A stretch of DNA of 64,000 nucleotides from Lineus longissimus (Eukaryota > Nemertea > Pilidiophora > Heteronemertea > Lineidae): NCBI RefSeq assembly GCF_910592395.1, contig NC_088308.1, forward strand, positions 5,783,001 through 5,847,000, given 5' to 3'. Each line of letters starts with the position of its first letter. Positions within the stretch are counted from its first letter, which is position 1. The notes below the pieces were generated by a model that saw only the letters and a list, made by a program, of their open reading frames with translations, was not told the DNA's origin and ran no database searches. Below, one piece after another: positions 1-13,585 of the stretch. A program made the translations under genes and the position numbers.

Positions 1-2914
1 TAATATTTTCGCGATTTGCACTTTTGGGACCTGAAAATTGTTTAACTTTATAGTTTTATCTATGGAAAATGCACACATTTGCGAAGATAAATAACCATGG
101 ACGAACATCATGCCCAGAAGGATTTAAAAAAAACGTCAATCTCATCAACCAAGTTTTAACAGGTAAAACAAAGCCATCAGTCGAGACCGAAAGACTTTCA
201 GCAGCACGAACCAGCTCCATGGCAAGCTATTGCTCACAAAGCTGTGGGCTGACATGCAACTAATGTCAATTAGCTGATTGCGAACTGCCAATATCAGCTC
301 AGGATTATGAACACAAGCCTGCCTGCACAATCAGTTTCTTTCTAGCGGATTTCAGCAAACGCAGCTTTTTAGGAAATGATTTCGTAGCAGATTTCTAATT
401 TCCTTATTGGCTTGGGTGTTGTTTCCATTGTTGTCTACTTCCTGTCTCCAACATTAAAAACCCAGCTGCTTTATTACTTGGCTACAGAACATGAAAGGTT
501 TGTATTTTCCGATAGTTTTCAAACATACTTTTCCTGATTACTAACGAATCTATCCAATTCCAGACTTGTAACTGGACAGAAACAGGTTTAATCCTCTCCT
601 ACAGACCAACAGGATGGCTAGATATAAACAAACGGCCAAGGAAAACAAGTTTGTCGGATGCGCAAATACCAGCAAAGTGTCTGGAGGGTACTTCTTGGCC
701 ATCTTGTCATCTCCTTGGTAACACCCTTGCCATTTGACCAAAACAAGTCAGGCAAATAAGGAAATGAGTTTGAGCATAAACTAGGTCTACGAGTAATACT
801 TCGGGAGTTGAGATAAATTGTAGGAGGAAACCTGCAGTCACCTTCCCTATCACATGAGGGCTTGGTTGGACTGGAAATCAAAATCCACTAGCCACTACGG
901 CTGTCTTTAGTAGAGGCAGACAAACCGGAACTGGAAAATAGATTTTTTCATGCAGATTCTTGACAAAACTTTGTCAGATTATGCCTTATAGCTGTCACTG
1001 TCTGCTTAAACGGTCCATTTATGGCTGCTTCAAAGATGCTTTACGCAAGAACTTACATCTTCTATTCCTTTCTTTGACTAGCATCCCTCCTAATGTCAAC
1101 TCAATCAGTGGCACAGTTTGGCTCCCCATTCAGCTCTCTTTCGCAGCAAATACCAATAATCATCTCCTCATACCCAGGAGGGCTAGATCTCGTTTGTCTA
1201 CAGTGGCCTGTTCTATCGTTAGGGTTCATCCCCAGATTAGATCAACAGAAACTATTGACATAAGCATTTGTGGACTGACCATTACTGATTGAATCATTTT
1301 AGATAGTTGCCCCTGCGACGATGCCTTTGACTTTGGTCGTGACTCTCATGGCGTTTCTGATAGCATTTGTCATCGAGGTCGAATTGGCCATCTCAAGGCG
1401 CTTTTGACCATGGAAATTATGGAAGTTAGGTGATGGGGGACTGCAACAAATTGGTAAGGTAGTTAGGTCGATTATCTCATTCGATCTTGATCATTCACCC
1501 CTGCAACTCTTATACTGACCTTAAGGACAACTGCTTTCGAAGACTTACTCTCTGCCTTCCTAACCAACAGTAAGCATTGAGGTGGTCAAAGCCACTGAAC
1601 CTGCAATGTGAACCTAACCTGCTCATCTCACGGTTACTGGATGTCCATAATCGTAGCAAGTTTACCAATGCTATTTGAAAAGGGAAACCTGCCTAATGCA
1701 CAAATGAGTCACAACAACATCAAAGTCACCAAGGAGTCTCTAGTATTGCATTGGTCATTCTCTTGTTACAGTCACTGTCAGACTGGCGCCATGTCAATTC
1801 AAGTCAGCGGTATGCCGCACAGACACCAACGGATTTCAAGTCCATAGGGACGACACAGGCCATCTTCAGGGATACCACCACCAGTAATCAAAAGTAAAGA
1901 CATTCAAATAACTGAACAAGAAGAATGTCGTTCCTGAGCCTAAGATATAAGGGTCACCCACTCCCTTCCATTGCAAAGGAACTGATGTGCAAAAAGAACG
2001 GATAGCAAACATTACATCAACACCACTGGCATTGACCTCAGTTCTTCTGCGCAAGAGCCTTTCTGGCTTGTGTTGTCAAAACCCATTCAGTGGCATCTTA
2101 CTTCAGAGAGCTTTGACAGAAAAGGGACAAATGTTCAGACAGCTTAATAATACATGTCTTACAATGAATCATAATGGATCATTGACTTCTCTTTGGCTCC
2201 ATCAACCAGCAACTGCTCTCCTCATTCACTTTGAACTACAAAACCCCCAGCCATTCAGCATGAAGAATACATTCCACCCATCGATGAACTATTGCTCTTA
2301 CAACATCCCCTTGCCTTTCACCACATTCAGCAACCCTTTCAACACTTCCTCCATCAACCTCTCAAGACGAAATTGACAATGTTTGAAATGACGAGATGAG
2401 TCACTTGAGCAGCACAGAGAAATTTAGTTAGTCTGATTGAGGATGGTTCGATTTGATAATGATAATGTCATAAAAGAAGTGAGGATCTGAGAAGGTCTCC
2501 AGGGAGATAGGTGGAGTTGTAAGGTTCCTCCACATTGAAGGAGATCCTCTGCGGAGATTGGTGTCAGCGGGATATCTTTTTGTGATGCAAGGAGTTTGAT
2601 ACAACCAACTACTGAATGCTAGTAGGATTGGTATTGATGTTAAAGGTCATAGTTAATACTCGATGATGCCTTTGAACTTTAATTTAAAGTGACATTCTGC
2701 TGAGCATGCATGCTGAACAGTAACAAACACCACTACGGCAGCAGTGACACAGTGCATAAGCCTCCAACCATCAGGTTATGTCCTCGAGATCTCAAATTTC
2801 TTTACCTACACATCACCTTAGGGTCACTATACTTTGGGTTTTTTCAAAATGCTATTATGGTAGAAATTCGTGTGAGCACAATAATGCCAATCGAATACCC
2901 TATGATTGATAGAT
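1..2914. other. Non-coding stretch, probably NDST intron
   Basis: No coding exon could be supported on either strand. The open frames present (for example a 129-codon frame on the plus strand at 1987-2376) have no recognisable family, no splice context and no protein-like composition. I looked on the minus strand for the NDST segment that should follow exon 3 (the region with the HHSGVYP-type motif) and did not see it. If the NDST gene is intact, this stretch is intron or flanks further exons to the left of the window. Confidence 0.4.
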
Positions 2915-3951
2915 GAAATGGCCAGGGCCATTGTGCTCACCTCATGTGGAGGATAGATGGATAAAGAGCATGGTATTGTGTCATGTAGTGTTAGGTTTGA
3001 TGTAGGTCCAAGCAATTACAATTTCCCCAAAATGGCCAATTTACAGTACATTCGACCTCTGTGACCTTGAAAAGTAGGTCAAATCAAAGAAGACCCGGGT
3101 GACACATTGAATGGTTGTTAGAATTAGATGTACCTATGATATAAAATTGGTGCCAATCGGGCAAGTCATTACTAGGTATAATGGCATTTTGAAGAATTTA
3201 GGATTTGGCCCCCTCCCTGGAGGCCAAACGGCAAATCAGATCGCACCAAACTTTGGTACCTGAGATCACCTGACCAAGGGGTACATGTGTACCTAATTTG
3301 TGATCAATAGTCATTGCAGTTAAGAAACGTGCCATAGTTACGGCCTGACGGCGAATTTATGCCATTTGACCTCTGTGACCTTGACAAGAAGGTCAAATTA
3401 AAAACCTGTGTGACATATACTGTATGGTGGTTAGATGTACCCATGATATCAAATTGGTGGCAATCGGGCAAGAAGTTAAGGAATAATCACATTTTTAAGG
3501 TTTTTGGATTTTGCCCCCTGGTGGTCAAGTGGTGAATCATATTGGACCAAACTTTGGTCCCTGAGATCACCTGACTAAGGGGTAAATGTGTACCAAATTT
3601 GGTATCAATAGTCATTGCAGTTTAGAAACGTGCCATCGTTACATCCTAACGGCCAATCTACACCATTTGACCTCTGTGACCTTGAAAAGGAGGTCAAATC
3701 GAAAACCCGGAGGATATATGATGCACCTTTGCTAGAAGTACCTACCATATTTTTTTCAAAATTTCCCGACTACTATTAAGGGAGATATTGCATATTTTCA
3801 CTTTTAACGTTTGGCCCCCTGGTGGCCAAACCATGAAACGAATCAGATTGAAACTTAGTCTCCAAGGTGTCATTACATAAGGGTACATGTGTACCAAGTT
3901 TCAACTCAATAGCTCTAACAGTTACGAAACGTGCCCTGCTAACGGACGACG

Positions 3952-3998
<47 letters not shown>

Positions 3999-4070
3999 AC
4001 GACGACGACGACGGACGACGGACGCCACGGTATGGGATAAGCTCACCTCTGCTAAGAGGTGAGCTAAAAA
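2915..4070 (+). mobile_element. Non-autonomous repeat element with GACGGACG tail and terminal hairpin (copy 1)
   Basis: The element opens with a short palindrome (TGGCCAGGGCCA, 2919-2930) followed by TTGTGCTCACC. It then contains about three tandem units of roughly 300 bp. Each unit carries the phrases 'gacctctgtgaccttg', 'aggtcaaat', 'gccccctggtggcc' and 'aagaaacgtgcc'. It ends in a (GAC)n tract (3947-4023) and a hairpin, AGCTCACCTC / GAGGTGAGCT (4040-4065), followed by AAAA. No open frame is long enough for a transposase. A related, longer copy lies at 13.59-15.37 kb. A subterminal hairpin followed by CTAA is reminiscent of Helitron-type ends, but I could not confirm the class or the exact insertion boundaries. 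Confidence 0.7.
3947..4023 (+). repeat. (GAC)n/(GACG) microsatellite tail of the element
   Basis: A nearly pure GAC trinucleotide tract interrupted by GGAC units. It sits just inside the terminal hairpin of the surrounding element and expands the short GACGGACG motif seen at the same place in the second copy (15295-15330). Long frames of Thr or Val runs across it are artefacts of the trinucleotide repeat. Confidence 0.9.
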
Positions 4071-7000
4071 CGAAGCAATTAATTGTTGGATTGCATGCAA
4101 GCTTCAACAGCTTGAAGATTCATCCATATCGCGATCTCTGACCTGATAGGAAAATGTCTCTTCCCAATGAATCGATATAAAAGATATCAGTTAGATTGCG
4201 CACGCTATTCCAACGAGTCACTCGAGCAAACTGAGCTCGGAAACAAGAGCTTAAGGTACAGCTCTGGTGATCAATGTGGCTTTATGACTTGTTTGCATGC
4301 AATGTCACAATCTGGACAAGCATGCCTGGGTTAGAAAGTGATCTTAGATAGAGAATGCAAGTCAGGAATCGCTGTGAAACCGTAGTTATAAAGTAGCATT
4401 CATGCCGGGAATATATTCAGATACAGGTTTTGGTCGTTTGTATGGAAACAAGACCAAACTAAGAGAGCAAGATACCAAGGGTTAAACTACTCCTCCCTGG
4501 CAATGTTCTCATGGTCCCCTCATGGGTCACCAGACTTCATGTATCGGGAACCCGATGACAAATTGGATTGGAATAGATAATGGTATTACAAACCAATAAA
4601 TCATCTTCCACATTGACAATGATAGACTGGTGTCTTCTCATTTGTGTCAGGAACGTGGAGAATATAATAGGAAAACTTGTAGCTGTTGGCCAGGGTGGCT
4701 TGACATCCTGATGGTAAGTTGATAGGGAGAAGTATCATGCTTGGGCACATGGTTCCATTGCCTGGACACTGGGAGTGGTGCTTTGAAGGGCATTGCAATC
4801 AAATTGGAGGACAGGATGTTATTGAGGGAGGGCATGTAAAACAGGAAGCTTGTATATCTTTGCCAGCACCAGTCTGATGACCAGACATATCTCCTGATTG
4901 GGCCACCTATTAACCTCATTTGGACCAAATTACTTGACATTTGCATGAAATTGCATGAGCACTAAAGAATTTTCATCCTGTGTTCCAAACTCAATGTACC
5001 GTAAGTCTTGATCAAAGCATTATTTCTTGTTTTCAATTAGATATGCACCACAAAGGCTTTTCATCCCTTGTTACACTCAACAAATGCATGTACCAAAGCA
5101 TTTTTTCTATATCTTTCATCCCAATTCAATAAATTCACATACAAAGGCAATAGTTCCATAATTTGGACCAAATTACTTGGAAATTATAAGTACCAAAGGA
5201 ATTTTTTCTATCTTAGCTCCCAATTCAATAAGCAGCACTACTCCCATTGCGTGCAGTGCATCCTTGCATAAACTAATTTTCTCATATTACCTCTTGATTG
5301 AATGACTCCTGACCAAATATAGCTTTTTTTCCTGCACAGTCAGTCAGATTTATTAGGAGATAGTCAGTCTTTTATTTCTTTGGCTCTGGTTGCCTGGGGA
5401 TCTCTGCTCCACTAAAGCAAGATTTGTGTGGTATGGTTGCTTGGATGGCCCGACCAATCAAGTCAGGCATGTTGCCTAGAGACCGTTGACAGTTCACCCG
5501 AAAGCCCAGCTGATTTGCTACATCCAAGTTTGGCCCCTGGTAAAAGTTAGCGCATACAATATGAATCTGACGACAAATTGAATCAGACAGGCTGGGAATT
5601 GTGGTCCATCTCTTGTCCAAGTTGTGTCATTTCGAACAACACTCAGAGCCGGAAGCAGGTGTTTTTAGCCGTTGGTTGATTAAACATGGAAGCAGTTGAT
5701 TCAATTCACCACCTCACTCATCATGGAGAGTGCCGCGTAGTGTCCCCGGGGAGTAATGAAACTGGTGGCTGAGCCCACATTTGGATTGGACCGCATGCCA
5801 CTTGTTGGGTAGTAAAGCCAAATAGTGCTTTTTGGAAGATGGATGTTGAGTGGGTAAATCACATTTGATGTTGGCGACAATAACTGTTTTTTAACACATG
5901 ATGCAGGGGTTTCTAGCCATTTTACCAATTTTACCCATTAAATGATTATAGTCGGAGGCTTGTGTAAATTGTGTGAATTCTATTTAGTTTTATCTTGGCC
6001 ACCAAGATTTTTGCATCTGATCATACCCGGGCTACGTTTAAAGAGAGTATATAGACTATGAGGTTCAGGATGATTTATAATTGCTTTTGCACCTATAAGT
6101 CAAACTGCTTGTGGACTATATCATCCAACATTTGATGTCCGCAGGCAGTAAATCCCCTCATAGTCATACTTCCAACAACATCCTAAATCTCATCACGTCC
6201 CAAAATCCTCATATATCTTTTAAAAAGATTTGCTTCCATCAATATATTCATGCCAATGAGACAAATTGTTCTCTACAATATGATAACACCAACCTTATAC
6301 CGATAACTTATACTCTAATCATTAGATGATGTCAGAGGTCAGAACACAGGCCAAATTACTCAATGATAAATCTTGCCCAGATGAAACGGAGAACCAAGTA
6401 CGCGGGGACCATTTTTACTGCCTAGTACTCGTCTTCAGAGGTACCTTTCAAGATAAGTGCACTGTTTAATCAGAGTTATCTTTGAAGTTCTTCAACTGGT
6501 AGTTAATCGAACCAAAGATTAAAGGTTGACTCTCTCAAAAAGAGGCTTTTGCGTCCCTTTGCTGTCAATTTGCCATCTGCATAATTGAAAAACAACACAC
6601 ACGATTTTGTACATGTAACTTGATAGAAGCTCAGCATTGATGATGGAATATCTTTATAACATAGCTAAAAGCGACCTGGCACAACACAAGTGCAAAAATA
6701 TTCCAAGCCATTTCCGAAATGAGACAATTTCAAGCTTATATATTGAATCATCATGGCAACAAGCACTTAGCATTTTTCTGCCTGTCAGAGGAATGAATGC
6801 TTCCATTAGCAGTAAAATGTGATGGGTACAAGTCAACTCCTGATAAAATTGATGAAGGAGGCCATTACCATTTTAACAAATAGAAATCAGCATGTTTTTT
6901 TCTTCAAATGATTGATCTGGTTTTTGGAAAGTTTACTGCGAGAGGTTTTCAAGTGCTGGAAACATTCAGCAGTAAAGTACCCAGACTGAAATGCTCTAAT

Positions 7001-9491
7001 TTCACCGATCAAGACTGGTTTGGAAAATTTCAATTTAAGCTCGACACTATCCACTTTGAAAAAGTGGATAACTTTCAAATTTAGACAGTAGCCCAGAAAA
7101 GAAGTTCTTGGGACAAGGTTGCAATGTCTCTGTAGTTACACCTTCTTCATACATGTAACTAAATGTTGTGTTCCCATCTTGTGCAACTCCCTGCAAAATG
7201 CACATAGACTTGCTGTAGTTCAGCATGGAATTTTCTCTACTTGCAAACTATTGACCACATTAGGATATTACATGTACATATGTTGATACTTGAGAACGGT
7301 CGTCTGCACCAGAATCGAAGGTTCAGGTCACACTCGGTTATTTGTCCGAATATGGTATGCTCAAATGCCAATTTTGTGTTACCAAATACAGATGACCTTG
7401 AGAGGTCTTTAATAGTAAGGGGACGCACACCACAAAGATGACCATACAGGCTCTTAAGAACAGAAAAGTACAAAATACACAACAGTGTTCTTTATTTAAC
7501 TTCATGATAAGAAAGTCTTGTAACCAGGTTGTAACCGCTGAAACTCATCACCATCAGGCAGAGATGAGATAAAATTATCGCTTTGAAAAAGAAAAACTTG
7601 CAAGATGTATGTTTTCGTTTGTAGCCATGTTGTGTTTTCGGCGAGTAACTCAAGAATGAAGGATGGAGAAGGTAAAACAAGAAGATTTTTATAAAGATTT
7701 TGTTGAGTCTTATTTACATGAAAGTATCCAACTCACACAATGTTTGCAGTTGGTCATGAGGGAAATATCTTAGTTCAAGCTGAGGGTAGATACCACTATT
7801 TTCTATGTACCAGTAATACCCCAGGGTTCACTCCCAAAGATAGGGTATGAACATCAGAGGCCATGGAGACTTTGTTAAGTCCCTTATACTGCAGGCAGGC
7901 AATGTAAGAATATTTTGTGAACTGTCAATTTCTATGGTGTTACCCCACCCCGGTGAAGGCTTTATTCTTGAACGCTATAAAATGGCAGCACCAAGGTGAC
8001 ACATGTGCAAAAGCTTCTCCTTATGCAAGAAAATGAAGCAAAATTATCCACCAGAAGATGCAAAAGTTTCTTTCTATGCAAGTAAATGCAAGAAAATGGA
8101 GCACCATTATCTACCAGAAGGTGCAACATGCGCCAACAAGATTTTCTCAAGGAGGCAATATCTCGACGCAGGCAACTCTTCCCAGATAAGGAAATCACCT
8201 GCGTCTGGTGAAATCCGCCATTTTTTCCCCTGAAAGTCTTCCCATCTCCAAAGAGGTGATCACAAAATAATGTAAGCTTGATGAACTGCTCAACGGGATG
8301 ATAACAGGTATCTTGGGATATGTGTTTCTTCCAAACACGCATGACTTCCTCACTTTTTTTGCCAAGATGTTGATTTACACCCGGTTGATTGAGCTACTCT
8401 CTGTGTTGAAATAACATTCACATGATTATTCGCATTCTCGGGCAAGCTACCAGTTCTGCACAGAATTCTCTCCTCGGCTCCGCAAGTCTGGAATTCTGTG
8501 ATAACAGCCGAGCAAGGCTTTTTTTCCCCAGCTTAACCTGCTGTGTCCTAAAGGTCACGGGGCAGAAGGTATTCCTTCAGATCTGGCAATAGTGTAAATG
8601 TTATGTGGAATGGGATCTGTGAGCATGGGCCACATCTACAGTTGTGACCTCTATTAGCAGAGATGTGCAGCTTTTTCAACCAATTCCATTAATACTGATT
8701 TAGTTTGACCAATTGAATATTTTAGCAAGGATATTAGCGCATGGGGAGGTCATATCGACCAATGATGAAATGCCAGTGAAAATATACCTGAGGTCAATGG
8801 ATCTAGATCTAAAGTACATCAAAGAAAATGCAATCAACGAAGATCTATAAAAATTGCAATTCATTTGATAAATGGCCAGTGATTTAATCAATATTATTAC
8901 CGGTACACGAAAGTTTAAAGGAATAGAAGAGCCCTGAGGCAAATTGTGATTTAACAATACGATATCAATCGACAGCTTATCAATAATGCCCAGGGATGAG
9001 ATTTAATATTACATCCCAATTTGATAATAGTTATTGGTGTCCAGGTACTGGAACATGTCTGAAATTCTAACAAGCTTTTGTATGGACAGCACATGTACAT
9101 TTGTAAGTCCTGAGGGTGTCCCTATTAGAGAGACTCTACTGTACTTTAAGGTTATAGGAAAGAAATGTCACATTATTTTTGATGAGACACCACAGCTGTT
9201 TGTATTTTTGAAAGTTTGGATGAAATTTTTCTTCAAGACAAACAGGAATTGCTGAAATTGGCTTTCTAGGTGTAAATTCAATGATTACATCTCAGAAAAT
9301 CTTAACGCAAACCAAAATATGTTTTGAAAATCAAAGGTGCACTTAAAAGAGATCAAAATGCATGTTCATAAAACACTGAAATAGTCTGAGGGGTGACCGT
9401 GCAACCATCTTACACATAGGGAAGGGAACACCCATAACAAGGATTCTATACACCGGCAGCCAGCGACAGCTCCATAACGAAGCAACCATAC
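4071..9491. other. Non-coding stretch downstream of NDST exon 3
   Basis: No exon is supported. Two minus-strand open frames (5928-5701 and 5620-5372) read as fairly protein-like but match nothing I recognise. A small imperfect tandem duplication (a 40-base phrase around GCAAGAAAATG...CCAGAAG) lies at about 8025-8130. A 9-bp-arm hairpin (ATCCACTTT/AAAGTGGAT) lies at 7049-7069. Otherwise the sequence is AT-rich and unstructured. Confidence 0.4.
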
Positions 9492-9607
9492 CTTGGCAAA
9501 TTGCCTGTTTAGCAACATTTCCCGCTCCAAGGTCGCCAGGTTGTCGAACTTATGTGCTGATAGGTGTCGCCACATGTGGCCAAACCACCAGAAATGGTGT
9601 CTATACT
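9492..9607 (-). CDS. NDST: NDST coding exon 3 (end of deacetylase catalytic region)
   Basis: This 116-bp exon encodes YRHHFWWFGHMWRHLSAHKF and continues to LLNRQFAK. It matches the NDST segment that reads FWWFPHMWSHMQPHLF in human NDST1. The acceptor is TCTCTTGCAG and the donor is AAG|GTATGG. Joining to exon 2 (phase 1) restores a Lys codon and leaves the frame closed in phase 0. The His pair spaced HMWRH (residues about 387 and 391 of the assembled protein) corresponds to the His ligands of the deacetylase metal site known from NDST1 structural work. A minus-strand open frame continues past the donor to 9366, but that read-through has no family similarity. The next exon was not found in the window. 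Confidence 0.92.
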
Positions 9608-12600
9608 CTGCAAGAGAATGGGTTGTGTTAGGAATACCCACCTCGTAATTTCAGGGGTGAACATAGATATTCTGATTTCCTTGTTTTTGTAACGAGGAGG
9701 AGATCAGAAGTCTGCGATGTTAATCCTTGAAAATCAAGATGGCGATGCGGGGATAGGCATGTTAGGTTATAACGGGAAGGAAGTCTGAAAAGGAAGCTCT
9801 GAAATGGAATATGTCAAAGTTGTCTTACTTTCATTTTTACATCACTTTAAAATCTAATCTCATCTTCTTGAGATGCAAAGCCAGCTTTGGTAAGTCAATT
9901 TGACAAGATCTTCTTTCAGTAGAGATACACTGAACATAACAATGCCTCTGCTTTGGTAAGAAATTGTCTTTCGCTCAACAAAGTGCACTGGCAACAAATG
10001 GAACACTGAAATAGAACTCAAAGAAGAACGGATCAATTGATGAAAAGGCAAGCTTTTACCTTTTTTGAAACAGATAAAAATCGTTGGTTATTCTGATGGG
10101 TAAGATTCTCACCTGACAGCCATTCATAACAGACTGGGAGTTCATGAAAAGCGACTGTAACTGATAAAGGTACATGCACTTTGTGTCACTTTAAGCAGGT
10201 TTCGTGATACCATTGGTAAATATTTTTCATTTTAGGATAAACAAGATAAAGGAAGATGAGTCACAGCAAGACCTGGAGTAAGAAAGAAATGCAGGCTTTT
10301 AAAAAGAATACTGGAGTTTCGAAAGCACTATTTTAACCTTAATTAGCCAACTGCCGCATACACTCCTGCGTCAATCCCCTAATCCAAAACAAAACACAGA
10401 AAATGTCCCTTAATCCTGATAAATAATCCAGCCGTGGTTCTTCTACTTCAAGACAAGTTCATCACTAAATTCACTCCCTATTTGCACCATAACCCTGTAC
10501 CGCTACATGTACAACGTTAAAAACCCAACCCCAAAGCAATCAGTGCACACACCCTCATCTCTATACATCATCCTAATCAAAACATCCAAAACAAATCACC
10601 AATTGACAAGACGTATCATCCACATCAATAATCAGGCTGTGGTTTGTCCATGACATACTCATCACAAGACAGGGAAAGTTATACTTCCACTGGGAGCATT
10701 ACGAAAATTGGAAAATGCAAGAGGGATATCACGCGTTGTTTGGGTAGGCAAGAGGGATCTTGTCATTCTCATCTGCAATCATGCAAATATTGTAATATCG
10801 TAGAAAGCAAATCTTTGCAACAGACAAACACGTAGGGATGATCCGGTAACTGCCTCATTTGGTGTGTTTTTTAGATGTGTTGATGCGATATGAGATTGAG
10901 AATGGCAGCTAATCATTTGTCATGAATGAAAACGTCCAACTTGGAAAGAATCACCCGCAAGAATCCGAGATTACCAACCTGCTCTGCCCTTGAAGGAGGT
11001 ATGAAACACTCTACGAGAAAGTTCTCAAGGGCAGTGTTGAGCTAACAGGAGATGGTCAATATGACAACTACTGCATTTTATGGTCACTGCAACAACGCGG
11101 GTCAAATTGTCATGAACGCAAATGTCCGATTTGGGAGGAACACAATGAATAGCTAATGACTAGGATAAGCTACACTTGTCGCCGAGTAGTCTAACGAGCA
11201 TGCACCATCACCAAGGGTACCATCAATGATCCTGCGGTAACCGTTAGTGACATGATTAGCCTTGTGGGGCAGGACGGTCATTTATGTTCATTTGGAGATG
11301 TAATACTGACCAAAGTTACTACATGACAAACATGTAAAGCTAGTACCATCAACAGTACTGTGGTTCATGTTAGGAATGGAATATGATTAGCCCCAAGATG
11401 GATGGTCTTTCGCTGAAGTTACCAACAGAGGTAATTCATAATGACCAAGTGGCAATCCGTGCATATTTGAGCAGTTTACTCAATGATATATGGTCTTTTT
11501 TTCGGTAGACTTTTTTTCCATACAGTAGTCCTTCCTCGTTTTCACCTTTCCTCATAAAGTTGGATCTGTGTGTTACAAAAAAAGATCACATCTGCAGATC
11601 TTTTATAACAAGAGGCCCAAGGGCCTGGCGCTCAGCTGGATGACCTAATAACACAGGACTGAGGGTATAAAGTAGTAAATATCGGCTTTATACTACTGTT
11701 TGAAGGTCAAGAGAACACGTTATACCACTAAAATTTCCAATGCAGAGCTGCCAGGTGGATGAAATATGATTGAACTAATCAGCCATGGTATGTAAACATT
11801 ACAGGAGGCAACGGAAGATATCCCTAGTTCAGCATGTTGTATCAGTAGCTTTACAGAAAAAAAGTGTCAGAGAGGATGAGACTTCTCCATGGACAACTGT
11901 GGTATGTCCAGGCTGGGTTGTACAGCACAAGGATACAAAATGCTGTCTGTAATTGAGAGGTATCATGATTTAACAGAGGTCAAAATAAATAGAAATTACC
12001 AGTTTGGGACTAGCACCACTTTCTTTTTTTTTTAATAAGGTAGAGATTACAGGAGTCAACAAAATTAATTTTATTGAGAGAAATTGACCTGTCCTGCAGG
12101 TGATTGGAATTTACAATACAAAGGGTCGTTTTTCATGACATTGTGCTCTACTGCGTATTCCTAGTCATAGTGAGTCGATCTGGAACCAATCTATCCTTGG
12201 CGCAGACAGGTTCAAATTGGCTATATCTTGAATAGATCGAATTGCGATGAAAATCTAATGCAATAAAGGAGCAATATCGAAGAGACAAATTAATCAAACC
12301 AATTGTCCACAGACTCGGACCCTGAAATGGCATGATGTATGCGTGCATATAAAAGTATATCAATTGGTCCCATAGAGATGATGAGGCAATGTCAATATGC
12401 CTTGTTCCTTAGTCAGCAATATGCCCCTTTTTATACGGAGAAGAAGGAGAACCCAGATAGGCCTTCACATGTCGGCTTCCAAATGGCTCGAACCAACTAT
12501 CACTACTAGAACTTTAAAATGCGTGCTCCTCCTAGTCCTACATGAAGCAATGTCTCAGCCAAAAAGGCAAAGTTAGCAGCTCCTTGGTAAGGCCATGTCA

Positions 12601-13486
12601 GGTTCCGCGCGCCTCTTCAGATACATCAAGTATTGAAAGCTGTGGTGAGCTGAGCACATAAAAGACTATGGTCACCTTAATTTGAAAATCCCTTCATAAT
12701 CAAGGGCTACCTCTGACTAAAACAGCACAATAGACCACCAATTTGATCCAGCTCCTAACTGCGGGAAAACCCAAGTCCAGCAACCAAAAGTACCAAAAAT
12801 ACATTTTTGTTTACATTTGAACTGCACACATGCGTTTGTTTACAATTTCATTTCCCGCGAAATCTCGAAAATCAGGTGACCTGCAATCGTGGATTGAAAA
12901 TAACATTAACCTCGGTTCAGCAGGTCAGCAGGTATACCGGCTGTTCCAATCATCCCCCTACAGCCAGCCGTTCAAAAGGTAATGTTATTCACCCCACATG
13001 GAGTGCAAGTAATTGATTAAGCCCCTGCATAACTTAACAGCAATCGCTTGGCTTCTGTGAGTGGTAAGGAGAATTGACAGTTTTTTTATGGGAGTAACAT
13101 TATTGTGTTGCTTAAAACGTCTACTTTTTACTCATGTAAGAATCGTAGTACTAATAGTAACTTCAACTTATTTTCCAGTTATGATAACACAACACGCATC
13201 TTCATGATCATGATCTTTCTCAAACTAACTGAATGACCTAATCGCCTTGGACGCACAACCGAACCACATACAATCCGCCCCGACGATCGACACATCCATT
13301 CGATTCGATAACCCTCGATAAAGTTTGATAAATAAACTAGAACTGAGATTTCACAGGAGCACCTGTGAATTCATGACTCCAGGGTTGTTTTGAGGGCGAT
13401 ATTGTAAGAGTTGGTCTTGAGTATGGGGACGTGAAGGTCCGTGTGAGGCACCTGGGCTGGGGAGAGAAGACTAGTTGAACGATGTG
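9608..13486. other. NDST intron 2, 3' part
   Basis: Intronic sequence with no supported exon. At 11608-11640 there is the start of another element related to the GACGGACG family: a palindrome AGGCCCAAGGGCCT (11613-11626) followed by a CGCTCAGC phrase. At 12761-12910 there is a copy of a dispersed repeat also seen twice near 39 kb. Nothing else stands out. Confidence 0.5.
12761..12910 (+). repeat. Dispersed repeat, family C copy 1
   Basis: This stretch shares ordered phrases with 39805-39930 (same strand) and 39235-39324 (opposite strand): GGGAAAACCCA, a TTTGAACTGC(G/A)CAC phrase, GCGTTTGTTTAC, CATTTCCCGCGAAATCTC, and a terminal GGATTG...TAACAT. The similarity runs about 150 bp with scattered mismatches. 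There is no coding content, and the class is not determined. Confidence 0.75.
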
Positions 13487-13524
13487 ATCATGGAGGTATA
13501 AATAATTATTTATACCTCCATGAT
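13487..13524. repeat. 38-bp perfect palindrome
   Basis: The two 19-nt arms are exact reverse complements with no spacer: ATCATGGAGGTATAAATAA followed by its complement ending ACCTCCATGAT. It lies about 60 bp before the second GACGGACG element. A shorter palindrome with the same CATGGAGGTA/TACCTCCATG arms occurs at 47885-47905. A tiny foldback insertion or a protein-binding palindrome are both possible. Confidence 0.9.
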
Positions 13525-13585
13525 GGGATCTGACACGGACACTACTATTGATCTCATTATATGAATACCATTTAATTACAAAAAA

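Noticed and set aside
5372-5928. Two adjacent protein-like frames on the minus strand (5928-5701 and 5620-5372), considered as NDST exon 4 or a nested gene
   Set aside because: The first has an NVIYPLNIH phrase that faintly recalls the NDST GVYP region, but the surrounding residues do not align, neither frame has convincing splice sites in the needed phase, and I recognise no other family.
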